Shown: positions 1 through 15,070, numbered from the stretch's first letter. The stretch: 64,000 nt of DNA from Ascaris suum (GCA_013433145.1 CM024180.1:1178001-1242000); one strand, 5' to 3'. Notes: generated by a model not told the origin, from the letters alone. Made by a program: numbers and translations.

Positions 1-130
1 TGCTTCCGTATATCCGTGGCATTATTACCCTTAGATGCTGTACTACAGATAGGGACCTAAGGAACATTATCGAATCGACCAGGCATTTTATATATTCTTT
101 TCATGCAAAAATGTTTTCTCATTCCATACC

Positions 131-206
131 ATGAGCCGGCCTTCAAGAGATAGCAGCGAAATTGTGGCCGTAGAAAGCCCGAAGGATGTATTCCGAAAAT
201 GTTTAG
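131..206 (+). CDS. Possible N-terminal exon of the EXOSC5-like gene
   Basis: An open frame starts at ATG 131 and runs to a possible donor, G|GTTCTC, after base 206 (phase 1). The short translation contains SEIVAVESPKDV, which resembles the strand that carries the 'GVYGPAEV' motif in the N-terminal half of RRP46/EXOSC5 proteins. It lies upstream of, and on the same strand as, the clear EXOSC5 exons at 1046-3215. At least one exon linking the two (phase 1 to phase 0) was not found, and the donor is weak. The match is short, so this may be chance, or the true exon may begin at an acceptor just upstream rather than at this ATG. Confidence 0.3.
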
Positions 207-745
207 GTTCTCCAATATTATTTTGCGCTATAATTGATTTGTTTGATATTGATAGGACTTTTAATCTATATCGATCGACGGTGATAAAATGTTTTTATCA
301 ATCATCATTGCTCTTATTGTTGTTACTTTTCAAGCTTTCCTATAAATGACAGCACAAATTTTCCGTCCACTATCGGCGGACAGGTATATAGAACGTGAAT
401 AAAATATTATTGAATATTTTAGAGGAGACTTATTTCAAGAAATTAGCCTACATTTGTGATGTAAATGTTGCAAACATAATGAAAATACATGAAATTATTA
501 TGGCAATATTTTGGAATATCGTACGATGGTTAATTATTGGTGCCGAAAATATTACATTTCCGATTTTGCTTACAAAACTATCCATCTGTCATTAGTAGAG
601 ATTGAGCACCACCATACGTTATGGTATTTAAAATTCATTTGATACGGTAACCTATAACTTTAATAACTTCGAAGTTGATGAAAGTGAACGTATCTTATAA
701 ACTCGGAGAAAATTTCTTCCTCAATGAAAACCTTCTTCCGTCCCA

Positions 746-765
746 CCCCCCCCCCCCCCCCCCCC
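746..765. repeat. poly(dC) tract, 20 nt
   Basis: An uninterrupted run of 20 C on the plus strand, followed by a C/T-rich stretch. It is one of at least fourteen dC/dG homopolymers in the window. Confidence 0.95.
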
Positions 766-1045
766 ACCCTCCACCCGCCTCCTCCTCTCCATGTCTTTTT
801 GCTTCATAGAAAAATGTGATGGAACTTTCAGCTGTGCACTTTTATTTATGAAGTGATACAGCAGTGTTTCGAGGCGACTTCATGCAATAAAAGGAACGTT
901 TTTTCTCCTTCGAATAATTGCGCAATAGCAAGTGAATTTATCTCTTCCTGCTTGAGGGAATAATTACAGAGGGTTGATATTCGATGTCTTCATGTATGCG
1001 ATATTAATCAAGAAGCAAACGTTGATTATTTTATTTTATTCATAG

Positions 1046-3215
1046 GAGAATAGAATTCTCTCATCGATAATTCAGCAAACGGTCGACACAGTACAATATC
1101 CGCATAAGATGCTCGCTGTTACCGTACAGGAGATGCAAAGTGATGGATCAGAGGTAATCAATCAATCAATCAATCAATCTCCTTTGTTCATTTTTAACGC
1201 TATAATAGCCACCACGATGTAGGGTACATCTATGGGCGTCATTGAATGGGAGAGAGTGAGTTAGAAGTTAGTGGCCACTTTTGGTGCTAGGACGACATAA
1301 GTGGTCATTTGTCTTTGGCTGTATTTAGGCGTCCCTTACCTTGGCTTCTGAGTCAAGATTTAAAAGAGGTCTATGATCGGTCCATTCACAACTTGACCTC
1401 TTTCTTTCATTGTTTCTGCTTGTTTTAGTTTCTGTTTTGCTGTTGTGATTATTCGCAAAATCCACTGTTCACTCACTTTTACGAATATTTGATGTCATTC
1501 CTTAAAAATCCTTCAATAGAAGTTCGTCGAAATCACTCATCTTCAAAGGAAAGTCACTCTTTTCCGCATCTTTCCTTTTTCAAAATAACAGTGAATTATC
1601 TACGGGACTGCATAAGTCTTTATAGACGTCGGTTGAAAGGACCAGCTCGAAGATTCATTTCTCCAATCTCCGACTCTCTTGCTATAGTTGTACGTGCTCT
1701 AGCATGTCCATGGTAGATTTATTTTCCCCAAGAATGAACGAGACGGCTTTTTCGACCTTTGAGCTCAGCAGATCCTGTCAACACTCTTCCCGAACCTTTT
1801 TATATTCCATCCGAATATTTAGAGAAACCATGATTGCATATTGTTTTGTTAGCCGAGGTAATCACGATTCACTTATCAAAGTTTGTGGTGGAAATTCAGA
1901 TGGCCGCGGTGTAACTTCCGCATGTTTGGCGTTGCTTGATTCGGGCATTATAATGAATGGAATATTTTGCGGTGTATGCGTGGCACATTGCGGTGATACG
2001 CTGATCTTGGATCCGTGCCGGAAGATTGCCGTCAACGCCGATTCATTATTTACATTTGTTTTCAAGTCATTTGCAATCGATCATAAGGTCAGTCTTCTTT
2101 TCCAACCGACCACAAGGTCAATCTCTTTGTTTTTTTTTCAAGCACTTATCATTTCGCTAATATTATAATTTATTTGGACAGCAGAATCACATGACAGAAA
2201 TTATACATTTCGCTTATTTGTATGGACCTTATGTTATGAGAGTCAAAATTGTATTCTTCTTTTCTTTTGATCTAACATTCGATGAGATAATAATCGAGTA
2301 GCATAGAGGTGCAATGCGACAACGTGCTTGCAAAAACAGGTTTAATTTTGGGATTTTATGCAAATAACACTACACCTCCTCCCAACCCCCCCCCCCCCTC
2401 CCTTGTTTGTATCCAGAACCTAATGCGAACCTGATCGTGGTAAGAAAGAGCACCACATAAACCTTATAACCGCTCGAAAGAAATGCGTTAATGCCAACTG
2501 GATGTCACCGTACCTGCCTTACCAGAACTTAGTAAGTCGTAATATGAGTTCCTCCCCACCTATATAACGATCGCAAAATGAAGTAATCTGCTCGCATACC
2601 AAATCAGTACTCCTCTATCTATAATAGTGGAAAAAGTATATATCGTGCCGTTCCATATCACGGAACTAAACTTATGGATACGAACCTCTTCGTGGTGAGG
2701 TAAACGAGGTCCCAGGTATCTACTGGTTGATAAGAATGTCTGAAGCCGATATTTCTCTTCTCATTGATATTATACCTCAAATACTCATAAAGATGTTGCG
2801 GAATGTACTTCGAGAAGAGCGCTTTTAAGAGTTGGAAATTTGCTGTTTGATGCACCATGAGTGCTATTCGTTGTAGGAAGAATGGGACGGGTAGAAATCA
2901 AGCTTCCATACTTCCTGCAATATTATATCAAAATCATGCAGTCTCGAAGTTAACATGTCGAAAATTTAGCCGATTTTTCCGTTTCAGTTGTGACTCTTGT
3001 TTCAGTTGTTGAAAAAAAAATTCAGCTGTTCTTTAAAACTCCAATTTCAGGATCGGACAACAAGAATGGTTGAATGCCAAACGAGGGGTGCATTCGAATA
3101 TGCGACATTTGAAGCAGCGATGCGATTAGCGAGAGATGCTTCAGCAGAGATTTTCCTTTTCCTGCGGGAAGCAATGCAGAGGAAGCTAAGTATTGATTCG
3201 TGGATGATCACGTAG
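1046..3215 (+). CDS. EXOSC5: Exosome complex component RRP46/EXOSC5-like (crn-5), 3' exons
   Basis: RRP46 is a catalytically inactive RNase PH-like subunit of the six-member ring of the RNA exosome (3'-5' RNA decay); its C. elegans homologue CRN-5 is also linked to apoptotic DNA degradation. Exons: 1046-1153 (36 codons, phase 0/0), 1900-2087, and 3051-3215 ending in TAG. Exon 1 ends in VTVQEMQSDGSE, matching 'VVLQVVSDAGS' of the family. Exon 2 carries SACLALLDSGIIMNGIFCGV and LILDP, matching '[20 protein letters not shown]' and 'LVLDP'. Exon 3 carries the closing helix EAAMRLARDASAEIF and LREAMQRK, like the human end 'FRFYRESLQRR'. Exon 1 (phase 0) and exon 2 do not join in frame: exon 2 opens ATG-GCC-GCG-GTG-TAA, while its conserved part is in the neighbouring frame. 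One added base would give DGSEMAAVxTSACLALLDSG, the exact family length. N-terminal exons are incomplete. Confidence 0.8.
1156..1179 (+). repeat. (AATC)6 microsatellite at a splice donor
   Basis: Six copies of AATC begin two bases after the GT of the EXOSC5 exon-1 donor (GAG|GT at 1153/1154), so the +3 to +6 positions of the donor are the first repeat unit. Confidence 0.9.
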
Positions 3216-3300
3216 TCCCTCTTAATATGGTGCGTTGCATGGTTGATTTTGATTCCTGTGCCTTTTTTGTGTTGTTTCAAGCGCACTGCAGAAATAACCC

Positions 3301-5937
<2,637 letters not shown>

Positions 5938-8900
5938 TTACTCATGTTTAGAGTGACCATCAGTGGACACTTTCGCTTGCGATTTCAAGATTGCAGCACG
6001 TTTTTCAGCTTCTTCTTCTTCGATAGCGGCCCTTCGCCGTATTCGAAATCGTTTCGATGGATCTACTTCCCTTACCGCTTTTAACCAACGATACTCCTCG
6101 CGAATCTCTCGAGGATTTTTCCCTTTGAGGGTTTCCATCCGTCTTTGTTGAGCTTCGTCGATATTCGTTTTCAACAGTTGTGCCAACTCATCTGTCTAGA
6201 ATTTTTCCGCTCGTAAAACACGTAAATTAAATATTAAAAGCAATTTTGATAGATTTGTATAATAGATCGGCCCATTTTGAGAAAATTTCTTCAAAGTTAT
6301 TCATTTGCCTTTTTCGCATCAAAACTTTAAAAAAAAAATTCATCTAGTAAACAGATTAATAAAAGCGCATATTATGCCCACTCCTTAGGCTTATTATGCC
6401 TTGCGTTCGAGGCATATAATTATCCTCTTATAGAGTATTTCATTCCCAATTACTTCATTTCCATTCCATTCCTAATATTAAGTATCCTCTAATGAAATTT
6501 GCCTTTTTCTCAGTCATTTTTTTAAAAAGCATTCTCAATGAACATTTGAATTTCGTTTCTCTTAGATAAATCTAATAAAAATAGAACAAAAATAATACGA
6601 ACATGTTTTGTGATCATTCCTTTTATCAGCGAACTCTCTTTGTCGGAGGAAACTTTTCGCTATTTCATCTTTCGCCACTAATGTCTCCAATTGACGATCC
6701 CGTCGTATTACAAGTGATCTATAAAATAATCTCACATTATATCCTTTGCGGTATAATAAATAGTTTTTCGTGTTATAAAAAAATAAATAGCCAAAATAAC
6801 CAATGTTCGCATTATATTCGCTCATTTTTATTTGCGGTAAAATTCCGCACCAATCTAAATGTTCTTTTCTCAAATTTTCGCGCTTATTTTTGAAGAGTTG
6901 TAAAAAACGACAAACTTTCAATAATGATGCAATATGATTTCCATCATCTCTATTATTTTGAATAAATTTTCCTCTCTTTTTTTTTGCTGTAAAAAATGAT
7001 TAAAAATAAAAATTCCACTTATTTTTATAGAAATTTGACGTATTATTGCATTATTTCCCATTCCAGATTGAAGGCATGAAAGGGGAATTGCAACAGAGCA
7101 ATAAGCCAGAGAAGTGCATTGCACAAATGGAGTAAGAATAGGATGTTGAATATCGGCATTGGCACACTTCCTTTATGCATGAAGTTTCCATTATTTTTTT
7201 TGTGAGGAATTTTCAAGTTCGAAGAAAACGTTTGAAAAAAAAAATCAAACGAAATTGACAAACATCGAATTTTACGAGCGAATTAAAGCCGAGTTGAATA
7301 TAGTAAAAGAACAAGATGAGGTGTGAACTCGTGGTCAAGTGAGAAACTTGTAGCCTAAAATTAAAAAAAGGACTCATTGGTCATTCAGGTCATGGAGCCT
7401 CTTTCTAGAAGGAACCGATGAGCAGTTTCCTCTTCCACAGCAAATCTGGATGATCACATCTCAGTGGCCTTACCTCGTTCATACCATTATTGTAAGTAAT
7501 AGTTACATCACATAAACACCCGCAGGCATGAATATCCAAAAAACCTAATAAACGCCTAGGTAAATTGCAGGATGATTGTATTCCCTTCTTATTCCATCTC
7601 TCTGCCCCTAATGCAAAAAAACTGATACTCCAATGGAAAAATAATGCCCGCTTTCTTTGTTCCTTTGTTTTTTTTTCAATTATTTCAGCGAAATCCTCTA
7701 AATAGCATTAACTTTCATACGCCAAAGAGTATATATAATACAGATAATATATGCAAAAGTTGCATATCGTAAAATGTGGTCTACCTAGATGATTATGCAA
7801 TGCAAGAGTGATTTTTTTGCATATATGAAATGCAAAAGAAGAAGATCAACAATAATTATTTGAAAGTAATAATTAGTAAAAAGACTTACAAATAAAATAA
7901 ATGATATGCGAGAACAAGACCGAATCCGATGAGAGTATATTTGATAATTACTGCCCATTGTTTTTGGTTTCGCTTTCTGAGCTCTTCCGGAGTCATATGT
8001 TTGGCTTCATAACCGAATTCGTTCTCCCAAAACGTTTTCCAATCTTGCCTAAAAGTGAAGCAATAATGGTTAGTTGTGATGCAATGATAGTGCTCAATCA
8101 AATCACTGAAGCTCTTCGCTTGAACCTGAATAAAAACACTAAGAAGTTTGCCAGTGAAAAACGTGCTCAAAAAATCGGAAATTCTATTTAAACGCTCAAG
8201 GAGTTAGCAAATATGCAAGTATATTATAGCCATAGACCGGTATCATGAAGATTGTGCTATTACTGTCACTCTAATCTTGAAATGAGGGACAATAGTGAAA
8301 AGTACAAGCTCTGCAGCACAGCTACCTCACGAACCCTCTAGCACCTGAAAGTGAACGCTTAGGTTAGAAAACTTTCAATAATTTCATGCAATAAGCACAT
8401 TCGAAGTTATGTTTTTCTCTTGAAATTCTGGCAAGGCATAACAACGTTTGTAAAATTTTTAAATGCTTGAAGACGAAAATTTACCTGGAAATTGTATGAC
8501 TGTTCGCGAGGGCCTCCTGAAGTTTTATAGAAAGGCTAGTTATTTTTTGCCATGAATTTGGAAAGGGACAGGAGAGAGAGAGAGGGGGGGGGGCAACCGG
8601 AAGAGATGGGGATGCCGGAGGACTAACTGGAAGTTTTTACGTTGATTAAAGAGTATTCCTATCACTTCAAAGCACTTGCACAATATGCAAGTATGACTTG
8701 TTCTAGGAAAATCTGCAACAACTATCGAATCCTTGAAGGGCGCTAATTTGATACCGCTAAAATGCCTCACCCGAAATATTCGTAACCATGATATTGATTT
8801 CGGTTTTGTTTTGCCGCCGTGTAATGTGGTGAGATTCTTCCGGAAAGTTTATCGTCGTAGATCCTTCGATCGGCAGGTCGTCTCAAAATATCGTATGCCT

Positions 8901-10136
8901 CTTTCAACTCCACGAATGCATGTTGTCGCTTTGTGCGTTCCTCTTCCGGCATATGATTAATGTTATCTGGATGCACCTGAAAATTACTGCACTATTTGCG
9001 AATTCCAGTTGCAAACATATTATCATATATGAAAGTAAATATAAGTGGGGTCAGGAACAAGGGAGGGGGCAGCAGGGACTGGTGGAGAGAAAGGGAATGG
9101 GAACAAGACGGGACGGCGGGAAGGTCAAGAGGGACGATGGGCGTGAGCGTGGACATAAAAAATAATCAAAGCTTTCTAACAGGTGAGATTCTGCTTTTAG
9201 TGGGCCGATAATTTCATTTATACCTCCAGGTGGATGCCTACCTGCCCATCTATTACCACTTGGCAACAGCAAAAGACGACAAATTTATTTCAATAGTATT
9301 CGCATCGATTATATTAATATGCACTACCATTAAGCGGGATTAATAACGGTGACGATTCATTACAGATCATCGATTGAATGTGAAAAAAAAAAAGCTGAAT
9401 GGACAGCTGACCAGTTTCGATTTAGAGTAGTAGGCATTTTTGATTTCGGTTTGTGTCGCTTTCGGACTGACTCCAAGTAACTCATAGTAATTACGCCTGC
9501 AATTTTGAATTTTTTTCGTTTTTCTTTTCTTTCTTATTTCTGTATTTATGCTATCTCTTCTCTGTACTATCAATACTGACTATATCGATAGTATACGGCT
9601 GAGTGTACTGGTCACTCAACATCTTTTTTTTTATTATGAAAGCTACTTAAAAATGGACAATAAAAGAAACATATTTTGCAAATTGCCTAGAAAGAGGAGG
9701 AGAGGGTGAATTGTAACGAGTTTCCTTTTGTAATTAGATGATTATAGCTTCCGGAATTCAAACCGTAATTCACCGGAAATTGAGGAGAAATATTGTAAAT
9801 TTCCAATTTCCGATGGCGAAGATGAAATTTTCGAGTGTGAATATTAGGTAAAGATCATTCCTCCTCATTTTTTTCCAACCTGGATACGTCGAATATCATG
9901 GAATATTCGATGAGAGGGCTATAATCTTAGAAGTGAGACGCATTTGCCGAAGAAAAAAAAAATCAAAGTTCTCTTCGTAAATAACGATCGAACAAGATTA
10001 TGAGGATATAAATATTTAAAAAAAAGACTATAAATTTATAGAATTTTTTCTTTTTTTTAAACGATTGTTCAATCAATAGTAATGATAAAAATAAACACAA
10101 ATAAAATAGAAATACTTACGCTTGTAGTATCGACAT
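5938..10136 (-). CDS. DNAJC4: DnaJ homolog subfamily C member 4-like, membrane-anchored J protein (dnj-4 type)
   Basis: A J-domain co-chaperone that would stimulate Hsp70 ATPase at a membrane; client unknown. Six exons read 5'-3' on the minus strand: 10136-10120 (ATG, 17 nt, strong GTAAGT donor), 9496-9412, 8976-8771, 8048-7890, 6718-6603, 6191-5938 (TAA). All junction phases agree (2,0,2,2,1), giving about 278 aa. The J domain starts at RNYYELLGVS (residues 7-16), with HPD at 36-38 split from helix II by an intron, then EAYDILRRPADRRIYD in helices III/IV. A single membrane helix, WAVIIKYTLIGFGLVLAYHL, spans about residues 134-153, followed by a highly charged C-terminus with REIREEYRWLKAVREVDPSK. 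Order and length fit DNAJC4. The donor of exon 5 (T|GTTCGT) and the acceptor of exon 6 (ACAG|AT rather than CTAG|AC) were chosen by phase and are the weakest joins. Confidence 0.85.
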
Positions 10137-10768
10137 ACAATAGTGTATTCGACGAGTCGAATTTATAAATATACCCTTAATGTTATATGAGCAATATATA
10201 TCCAACATTACACCTCATTTATAGTACAACTGATAGGGCAATATAATCGACCGCTTTCATAAATTCGATTGCAATCTTATCTGCAAAAAAAAAAAAAAAT
10301 TTGCATATTAAAGTATAATTGCGTAAAAATGTCAATTTAAGAGTAGGCGAATTTACTATACAATATAATCGGGAAGATATTCGTTTCCAATGTTTTGCCA
10401 CTCTCTCGCTCTCTTCTTGCTTCCCCACTGAGTTAACGAGAGAATGGTTTCAATTTATCTAGGAGAGTACCTTTTCAATAATATATGACTCCTGCATGGG
10501 AACCGATCGGAGCTTATCATCGAGGATAAGTGCCGATATAAAAATCTACGAAGCACTCCCATAAAGGTGATGAAAAGTTTAACACTAATGAAAAATCAAA
10601 ACTCAACAAAGTATTGAAATATCTTAAAATATCAGTAATCGCCGATGATCAGTATGACAACAATTATAGAAAATACATAAAAAAGGTTATTTTTTTTCTC
10701 GAATGTAAATCTGCCCCAACCTTATTTTCGTGAGAATTTTAGTCAGTTAGTAGGTTTATCCCTCTCCA

Positions 10769-10787
10769 CCCCCCCCCCCCCCCCCCC
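10769..10787. repeat. poly(dC) tract, 19 nt
   Basis: A run of 19 C flanked by C/T-rich sequence in AT-rich intergenic DNA. Confidence 0.95.
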
Positions 10788-11078
10788 ACCTTCCTCAAAA
10801 TACTGAAATTTTGATGTTGGCAGAAGAATCCTACAAATGATAAGTGATAAAAATTTCCCTATCCCCTTCGATAACAGCCGATATAACTCCTAGTCTTTCC
10901 TCCTTAATTTGATAGCATATAAACTATCGAAACATACAGAAATTAAAATCTTAACGAATATATTTATTACCGATAGATTACTAATGAACCGAACGATCCG
11001 ATTCTGACTAAGTACGAATTTTGCGAACCATTAAAAGTCGGCATGTTCGCCTAGAGAAAAAATTTCCATTCTCTTCAT

Positions 11079-11080
<2 letters not shown>

Positions 11081-11115
<35 letters not shown>
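11081..11115. repeat. poly(dA) tract, 35 nt
   Basis: An uninterrupted run of 35 A, the longest A homopolymer in the window. No retroposed gene or target-site duplication is obvious beside it. Confidence 0.95.
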
Positions 11116-11116
<1 letters not shown>

Positions 11117-12246
11117 AATAAAAGGATAATGGGGTTATCATAAAATATTGAAATTCATCGTTTGATGATTTTTTTTTAATCGATGCAAATTGTGATTTTA
11201 GAGGATTTTTCTTGAAAGATTTTAAAGAATCAACGAAAAAAAAAGAGATAAATAATTAGCAAATCACTGAGGATGATGGTAAAAATTTATGACCGTCGAG
11301 CAGACATTTTTCTTATTCATCATGGAAATGTAAAGCTTGATTTTTTTTCTTTTTGATCGAATTAAATACCATTTAAAAATGCATGATTTATATTTATGTG
11401 ATAGTCGATTTTCTTAGCCTAACTTAAACTCAGAAACTTAGTCGGACTCAAACTCAGGAACTTGTTTAGTCGGACTTAAACTTAGAAACTTGTTTATTCT
11501 AGAAGAAACTCAAAGTATAACCATAAAAGTGGTTAAAACATGATTTACTCAACTGAAATATTAATAAACGAATAAATGAGATATTGATAATGAGGTGGAG
11601 AATGTGGCAAGTTGTTGAGAAAATTTATGGAATTCTCAAAAGGAAGCAAAATCGAACAATTTCGAAAAATCAATTCCTAAATATCACCGAGATTAGAATA
11701 TCAGATGTAGGTGGTAATATCGTGAAAAACCTGAGTAAAAATTTCCGGTCCTATATCAAATGTTTGCAGAAGAACTTTTAGTGCTCTTTCATCTCTCAAG
11801 AGGGTGGAGGAGGATGATGGAGGAATTGGGAGGGGTGGGGGGCAAGAGGTGGAGCCCATAGTTTTTCATGTGTGCACCAGTTTGTTTTCGCATTTATGTT
11901 TTCCTATAGAAACCGGTTGATCCAAACCCATATGTTAGCTGATTAGTTAATTCGAATTTGAATAAAATTAGCCCATCGTGATTTAAGTGGGCGGTTTTCT
12001 TATTGATTGAATGCTATTAGAACATCAATATCGATGAAAATATCACTAAAAAGGCGAATTCATGTAAAGGATCATCGATCAAAATACTTTATTCAGCAAT
12101 TATAGTGAATTAAAGATAAATAAAGCGGAGAGATAACGAAATTAGAGCACCTTTCAAGGGGATTATCGCAAATTGAAATGATATAACGTTGTTGAATATC
12201 TCTTTGGAAAATTTGAAAACCACAAAAAATTGCATATCATTCGTTC

Positions 12247-12254
12247 TATATAAA
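12247..12254 (+). promoter_or_regulatory. Candidate TATA box (TATATAAA)
   Basis: TATATAAA lies 36 bases before a possible 5' UTR exon end at 12290 (TTTC|GTAAGT). The next acceptor, TTATGTAG|G at 12559, leads into the exon with the start codon of the secreted peptide gene. The spacing fits a TATA-driven first exon, but no transcript evidence is available. Confidence 0.4.
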
Positions 12255-12647
12255 CGATGATGGATGAGATCGACACTCATTCGTTGTTTCGTAAGTGACG
12301 CCTGCGGCTGAGTTAATCATTGTCGTCTCATCAAATGGAATCCTCGAATATACTCGTCAGTTTGCTCTCCGTTTCCGGTAACGTCCGGAGTGGCTGCCGT
12401 TCTAGGAGCGGCTGAAGTGGGCGTCTTATTAGCGAAGAGGGGGGAGGGGTGGGGGATGTAATGCGATGTTTTTAGGACGGGGATTATTCCGGCTGTGCAT
12501 TACCTGTATTTTCTTTTCCTTTACTTTCTGGCTCTCATGACTGAACTTTTCTTATGTAGGTCAAGTTGTAGATATGTGCTGGGCACTGTTCAAGTGACCA
12601 GTAGTGAATAATACCTCTAAGGGGCACAATGGTTACAGGGCATAACG

Positions 12648-13502
12648 ATGGTATTGGTGATGAGGGCATTTCTTTCGGTGGCACCCATCATATTTGTCGT
12701 AATTGCAACGTCGTTATGCGCCGCTAAGAATGATGCCCCAGCGAAAGCAGCCGATGCTGCAGCACCAGGTACGAGATTACCTTCACACTATGAGAGTAAA
12801 TTATAGTTTGATGTATACGCAGAGATGTGCTAACTCATCTATAAGGATCGAGTAAATCAGAACGAGGAAAAATGATGATGGAGCGATCAAATAGAAATTA
12901 ACCGCAAACATTAAAAGAGGTGATGTAAGCTTACTGGTTCCTTGGCCATATAGGTGGCGCACTAGGAAGTAAACAAATTCAGCCGGTTCAAATAATGGAA
13001 ACTGATAGCAGTTATCATTGGATGCGGGTGTTACTCATTCCTCTTCGAATTGGCCACATGAATACTTGTGGCCATCCTGACAATAAAATATCGGAGCTAA
13101 GGCTATTTTATAGCAGCTGCTGATTTATTCACACGGACGGACGGGCGAGTAAAAAGTGGTTTATTGCAAAGTTGCAAGTCTTGCAGCTCTCTGAAAACGT
13201 GTTGAGTACCGAAATGATATTGGAAGGTAATTGGCGCCTTCGCTTAATTATGATATTCTCACAGACATAAATTCTCTATAACTAAAGCACACTTTTCAAT
13301 TATCATTTTTCTTATTTTATGCTCGATATTCCTTGCCTATATCTAATCAAAAGACTCGAACTCTCTAAAGGTTCGAAATGGCAAACTTCTCGATTTCGTT
13401 TACATGAAAGTGTATAATTTCAGCGGTGGAGGTGCAGCAGCAGCAGGAGGTGCCGCTCCAGCAGCAGAAGGTGCAGCTCCAGCAGCGAATCCGCCAGCCT
13501 AA
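12648..13502 (+). CDS. Small secreted Ala/Gly/Pro-rich peptide
   Basis: Family not recognised. Exon 1, 12648-12768, starts at ATG and encodes a clear signal peptide (MVLVMRAFLSVAPIIFVVIA, cleavage likely after LCAA), then KNDAPAKAADAAAP, with donor CAG|GTACGAG. Exon 2 encodes a tail of GAAAAGG, AAPAAEGAAPAAN and PPA ending in TAA at 13500-13502, about 63 aa in total. The obvious acceptor (TTTCAG, exon from 13424) puts exon 2 out of phase and gives a Gln-rich tail ending at 13536. An AG eight bases downstream (exon from 13432) keeps the Ala/Gly/Pro frame, which matches the composition of the end of exon 1. A hidden micro-exon is another explanation. Upstream ATG 12629 opens a frame that soon stops. 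A secreted low-complexity peptide could be cuticular or antimicrobial; I cannot say which. Confidence 0.6.
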
Positions 13503-14033
13503 ATCCATCTTGATCATCACGCAGGATAGCATATGACATATAATTGACCACATTCTCTCTAGTAATTCAATTTTCATGTGCTCTATATTGCAGACTGCGC
13601 TCATCTTTTATTGATTCGTTCGCTCATAAAAATTCCTCTCAGATCTTCTTCACATTATAACAATTAATATCTATCGCACGTTTTATTGTAATATTCGCAC
13701 CTTATTTGAGTATCCGATTCCACGCTGATGAAGGATATTAGTATCGCCTGGAAAAAATGATGATATCCCACCGAAATTCCAAGGAATTGTACTTCTCCCC
13801 CAGAATTGATATATTGTTTCATTCAAACGGTTTTAGAAAATTGGACTTAAGTTTATCGTAGTCAACATTCGGGATTTAATGCGATACCGTGTCAAGGGGA
13901 TTTAAGTCCAAAATACGTTTTTTCAATCTTTCAGCACATTGCATTATTTCATATATTTGAACATTATTCAACATTATTCAACAATTGATAAATCGAAAAG
14001 TTTTCCATGTGAAGTGCCGTTATATCTTTCCTC

Positions 14034-15070
14034 TCATTTCCAATCTTCAAGAAAAATTGCCTCAGCAATGTCGTCCGTAACGTGGCGGTGATGATCGATG
14101 GCATAAATAGATACAGTTTGAGGGAGTGTTGTCAGGCGTAGAAACACATCAAGTTTTGCTTGAAAACCTATCGCAGAGATGTGTGTTATTTCGAAATTCC
14201 ATATTATCCTCATCAACGCATCGAATTCCGGGACGATATTCGAGTATCTTTGGACGGCATCAAGTACCACTTGCAGTATATGAGCTAAGGAGGCTTAGTG
14301 TTCTCGGAAATGCGTATTAAGCTAGTTACTTTATCTTCATTGTGCTCAACGATGCGACCACCTCAGCTCATGGAGTTGTTGTCAACAAATGCTTATAGCC
14401 GTTGGTTTACTTCGTTCGAAACGAGTAGCGCCTTGCATTATTTTTGAAAGGGTGCGCCATGTTGGCGCCCGAATCTCCTGTAACTCCGAATATCAAAGAC
14501 CGGCGTCGATGCCGGAACCATTGAAAATCTTCAGGTAAGTCTATCTAAGTGAGCACGTATCGTGACGTTCAATACTTGCTTCATTTCCAGAAACGCATTT
14601 TCTGGAGATTCATCTCCAACTTAGTGATGCATCACTAAAACTCAAGCTCTAAAACTTGCTAGGCATAATTTATGCTAGAAATTCACCATAACATCAAGTC
14701 TTAAATTGTTTTATTATCTTTGACGGAATTTATTTGCCACATACATAAAAATATACCTAATAATTACACCTAAAAATTATCCAAAAAATTCGTCTTCAAT
14801 TGCAACCTATTGATAAAAATAAATCCTTTGTAAATTTGCTTTTCTAGACTTATATGAGCCGGTTGGCTAGGTTAAAGAATGCTTCATGTCAATTGGACTA
14901 TTGAGCAGAATCATTAAAACACAAATCGTGCCAACTCTCTGCCGGTTTTCCACTTCTCTTTTGACGATAATGGAAGGTGTTATTGCCTTTAGCGAAATTT
15001 CCCTGGTGGTACTCATATTGTGATATACAGGTATTCCTAATTGAGCGTCGATAAGAGCGCTTCCTTTCAT
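14034..15070 (-). CDS. Tentative two-exon gene of unknown function
   Basis: Not recognised. Exon 1 would run from ATG 15070 to about 14929 (MKGSALIDAQLGIPVYHN..., then a basic/hydrophobic stretch), with a weak donor T|GTGTTT in phase 1. Exon 2, 14284-14034, has acceptor CTTAG|CT in phase 1, so the two join in frame to about 130 aa. Exon 2 contains VLDAVQRYSNIVPEFDALM and ends DDIAEAIFLEDWK before TGA. Both pieces are GC-richer than the flanks and look like protein, but the donor is poor and no family motif is visible. They could also be exons of separate or decayed genes. Confidence 0.3.

Larger units (their letters stand above)
10137..12246. other. Intergenic region between divergent genes
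   Basis: No coding exon is visible. It holds a 19-nt poly(dC) tract at 10769-10787, a 35-nt poly(dA) run at 11081-11115, and a G-rich stretch near 11.8 kb. It should carry the upstream control region of the minus-strand DnaJ gene, but I see no defined element. Confidence 0.5.

Noticed and set aside
1489..2168. Long plus-strand open frames at 1489-1716 and 1704-2168 considered as EXOSC5 exons
   Set aside because: Only the part from 1900 to 2087 matches the family. The upstream stretch is intronic, because exon 1046-1153 already supplies the preceding conserved strand.
7890..8048. Apparent one-base phase break at the end of DnaJ exon 4
   Set aside because: It was resolved by finding an intermediate exon at 6718-6603 that enters in phase 2 and leaves in phase 1, so no indel is needed.
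14510..14534. Possible plus-strand first exon (MPEPLKIF, donor CAG|GTAAGT)
   Set aside because: The next acceptor leads to a stop within about ten codons, so there is no gene model.
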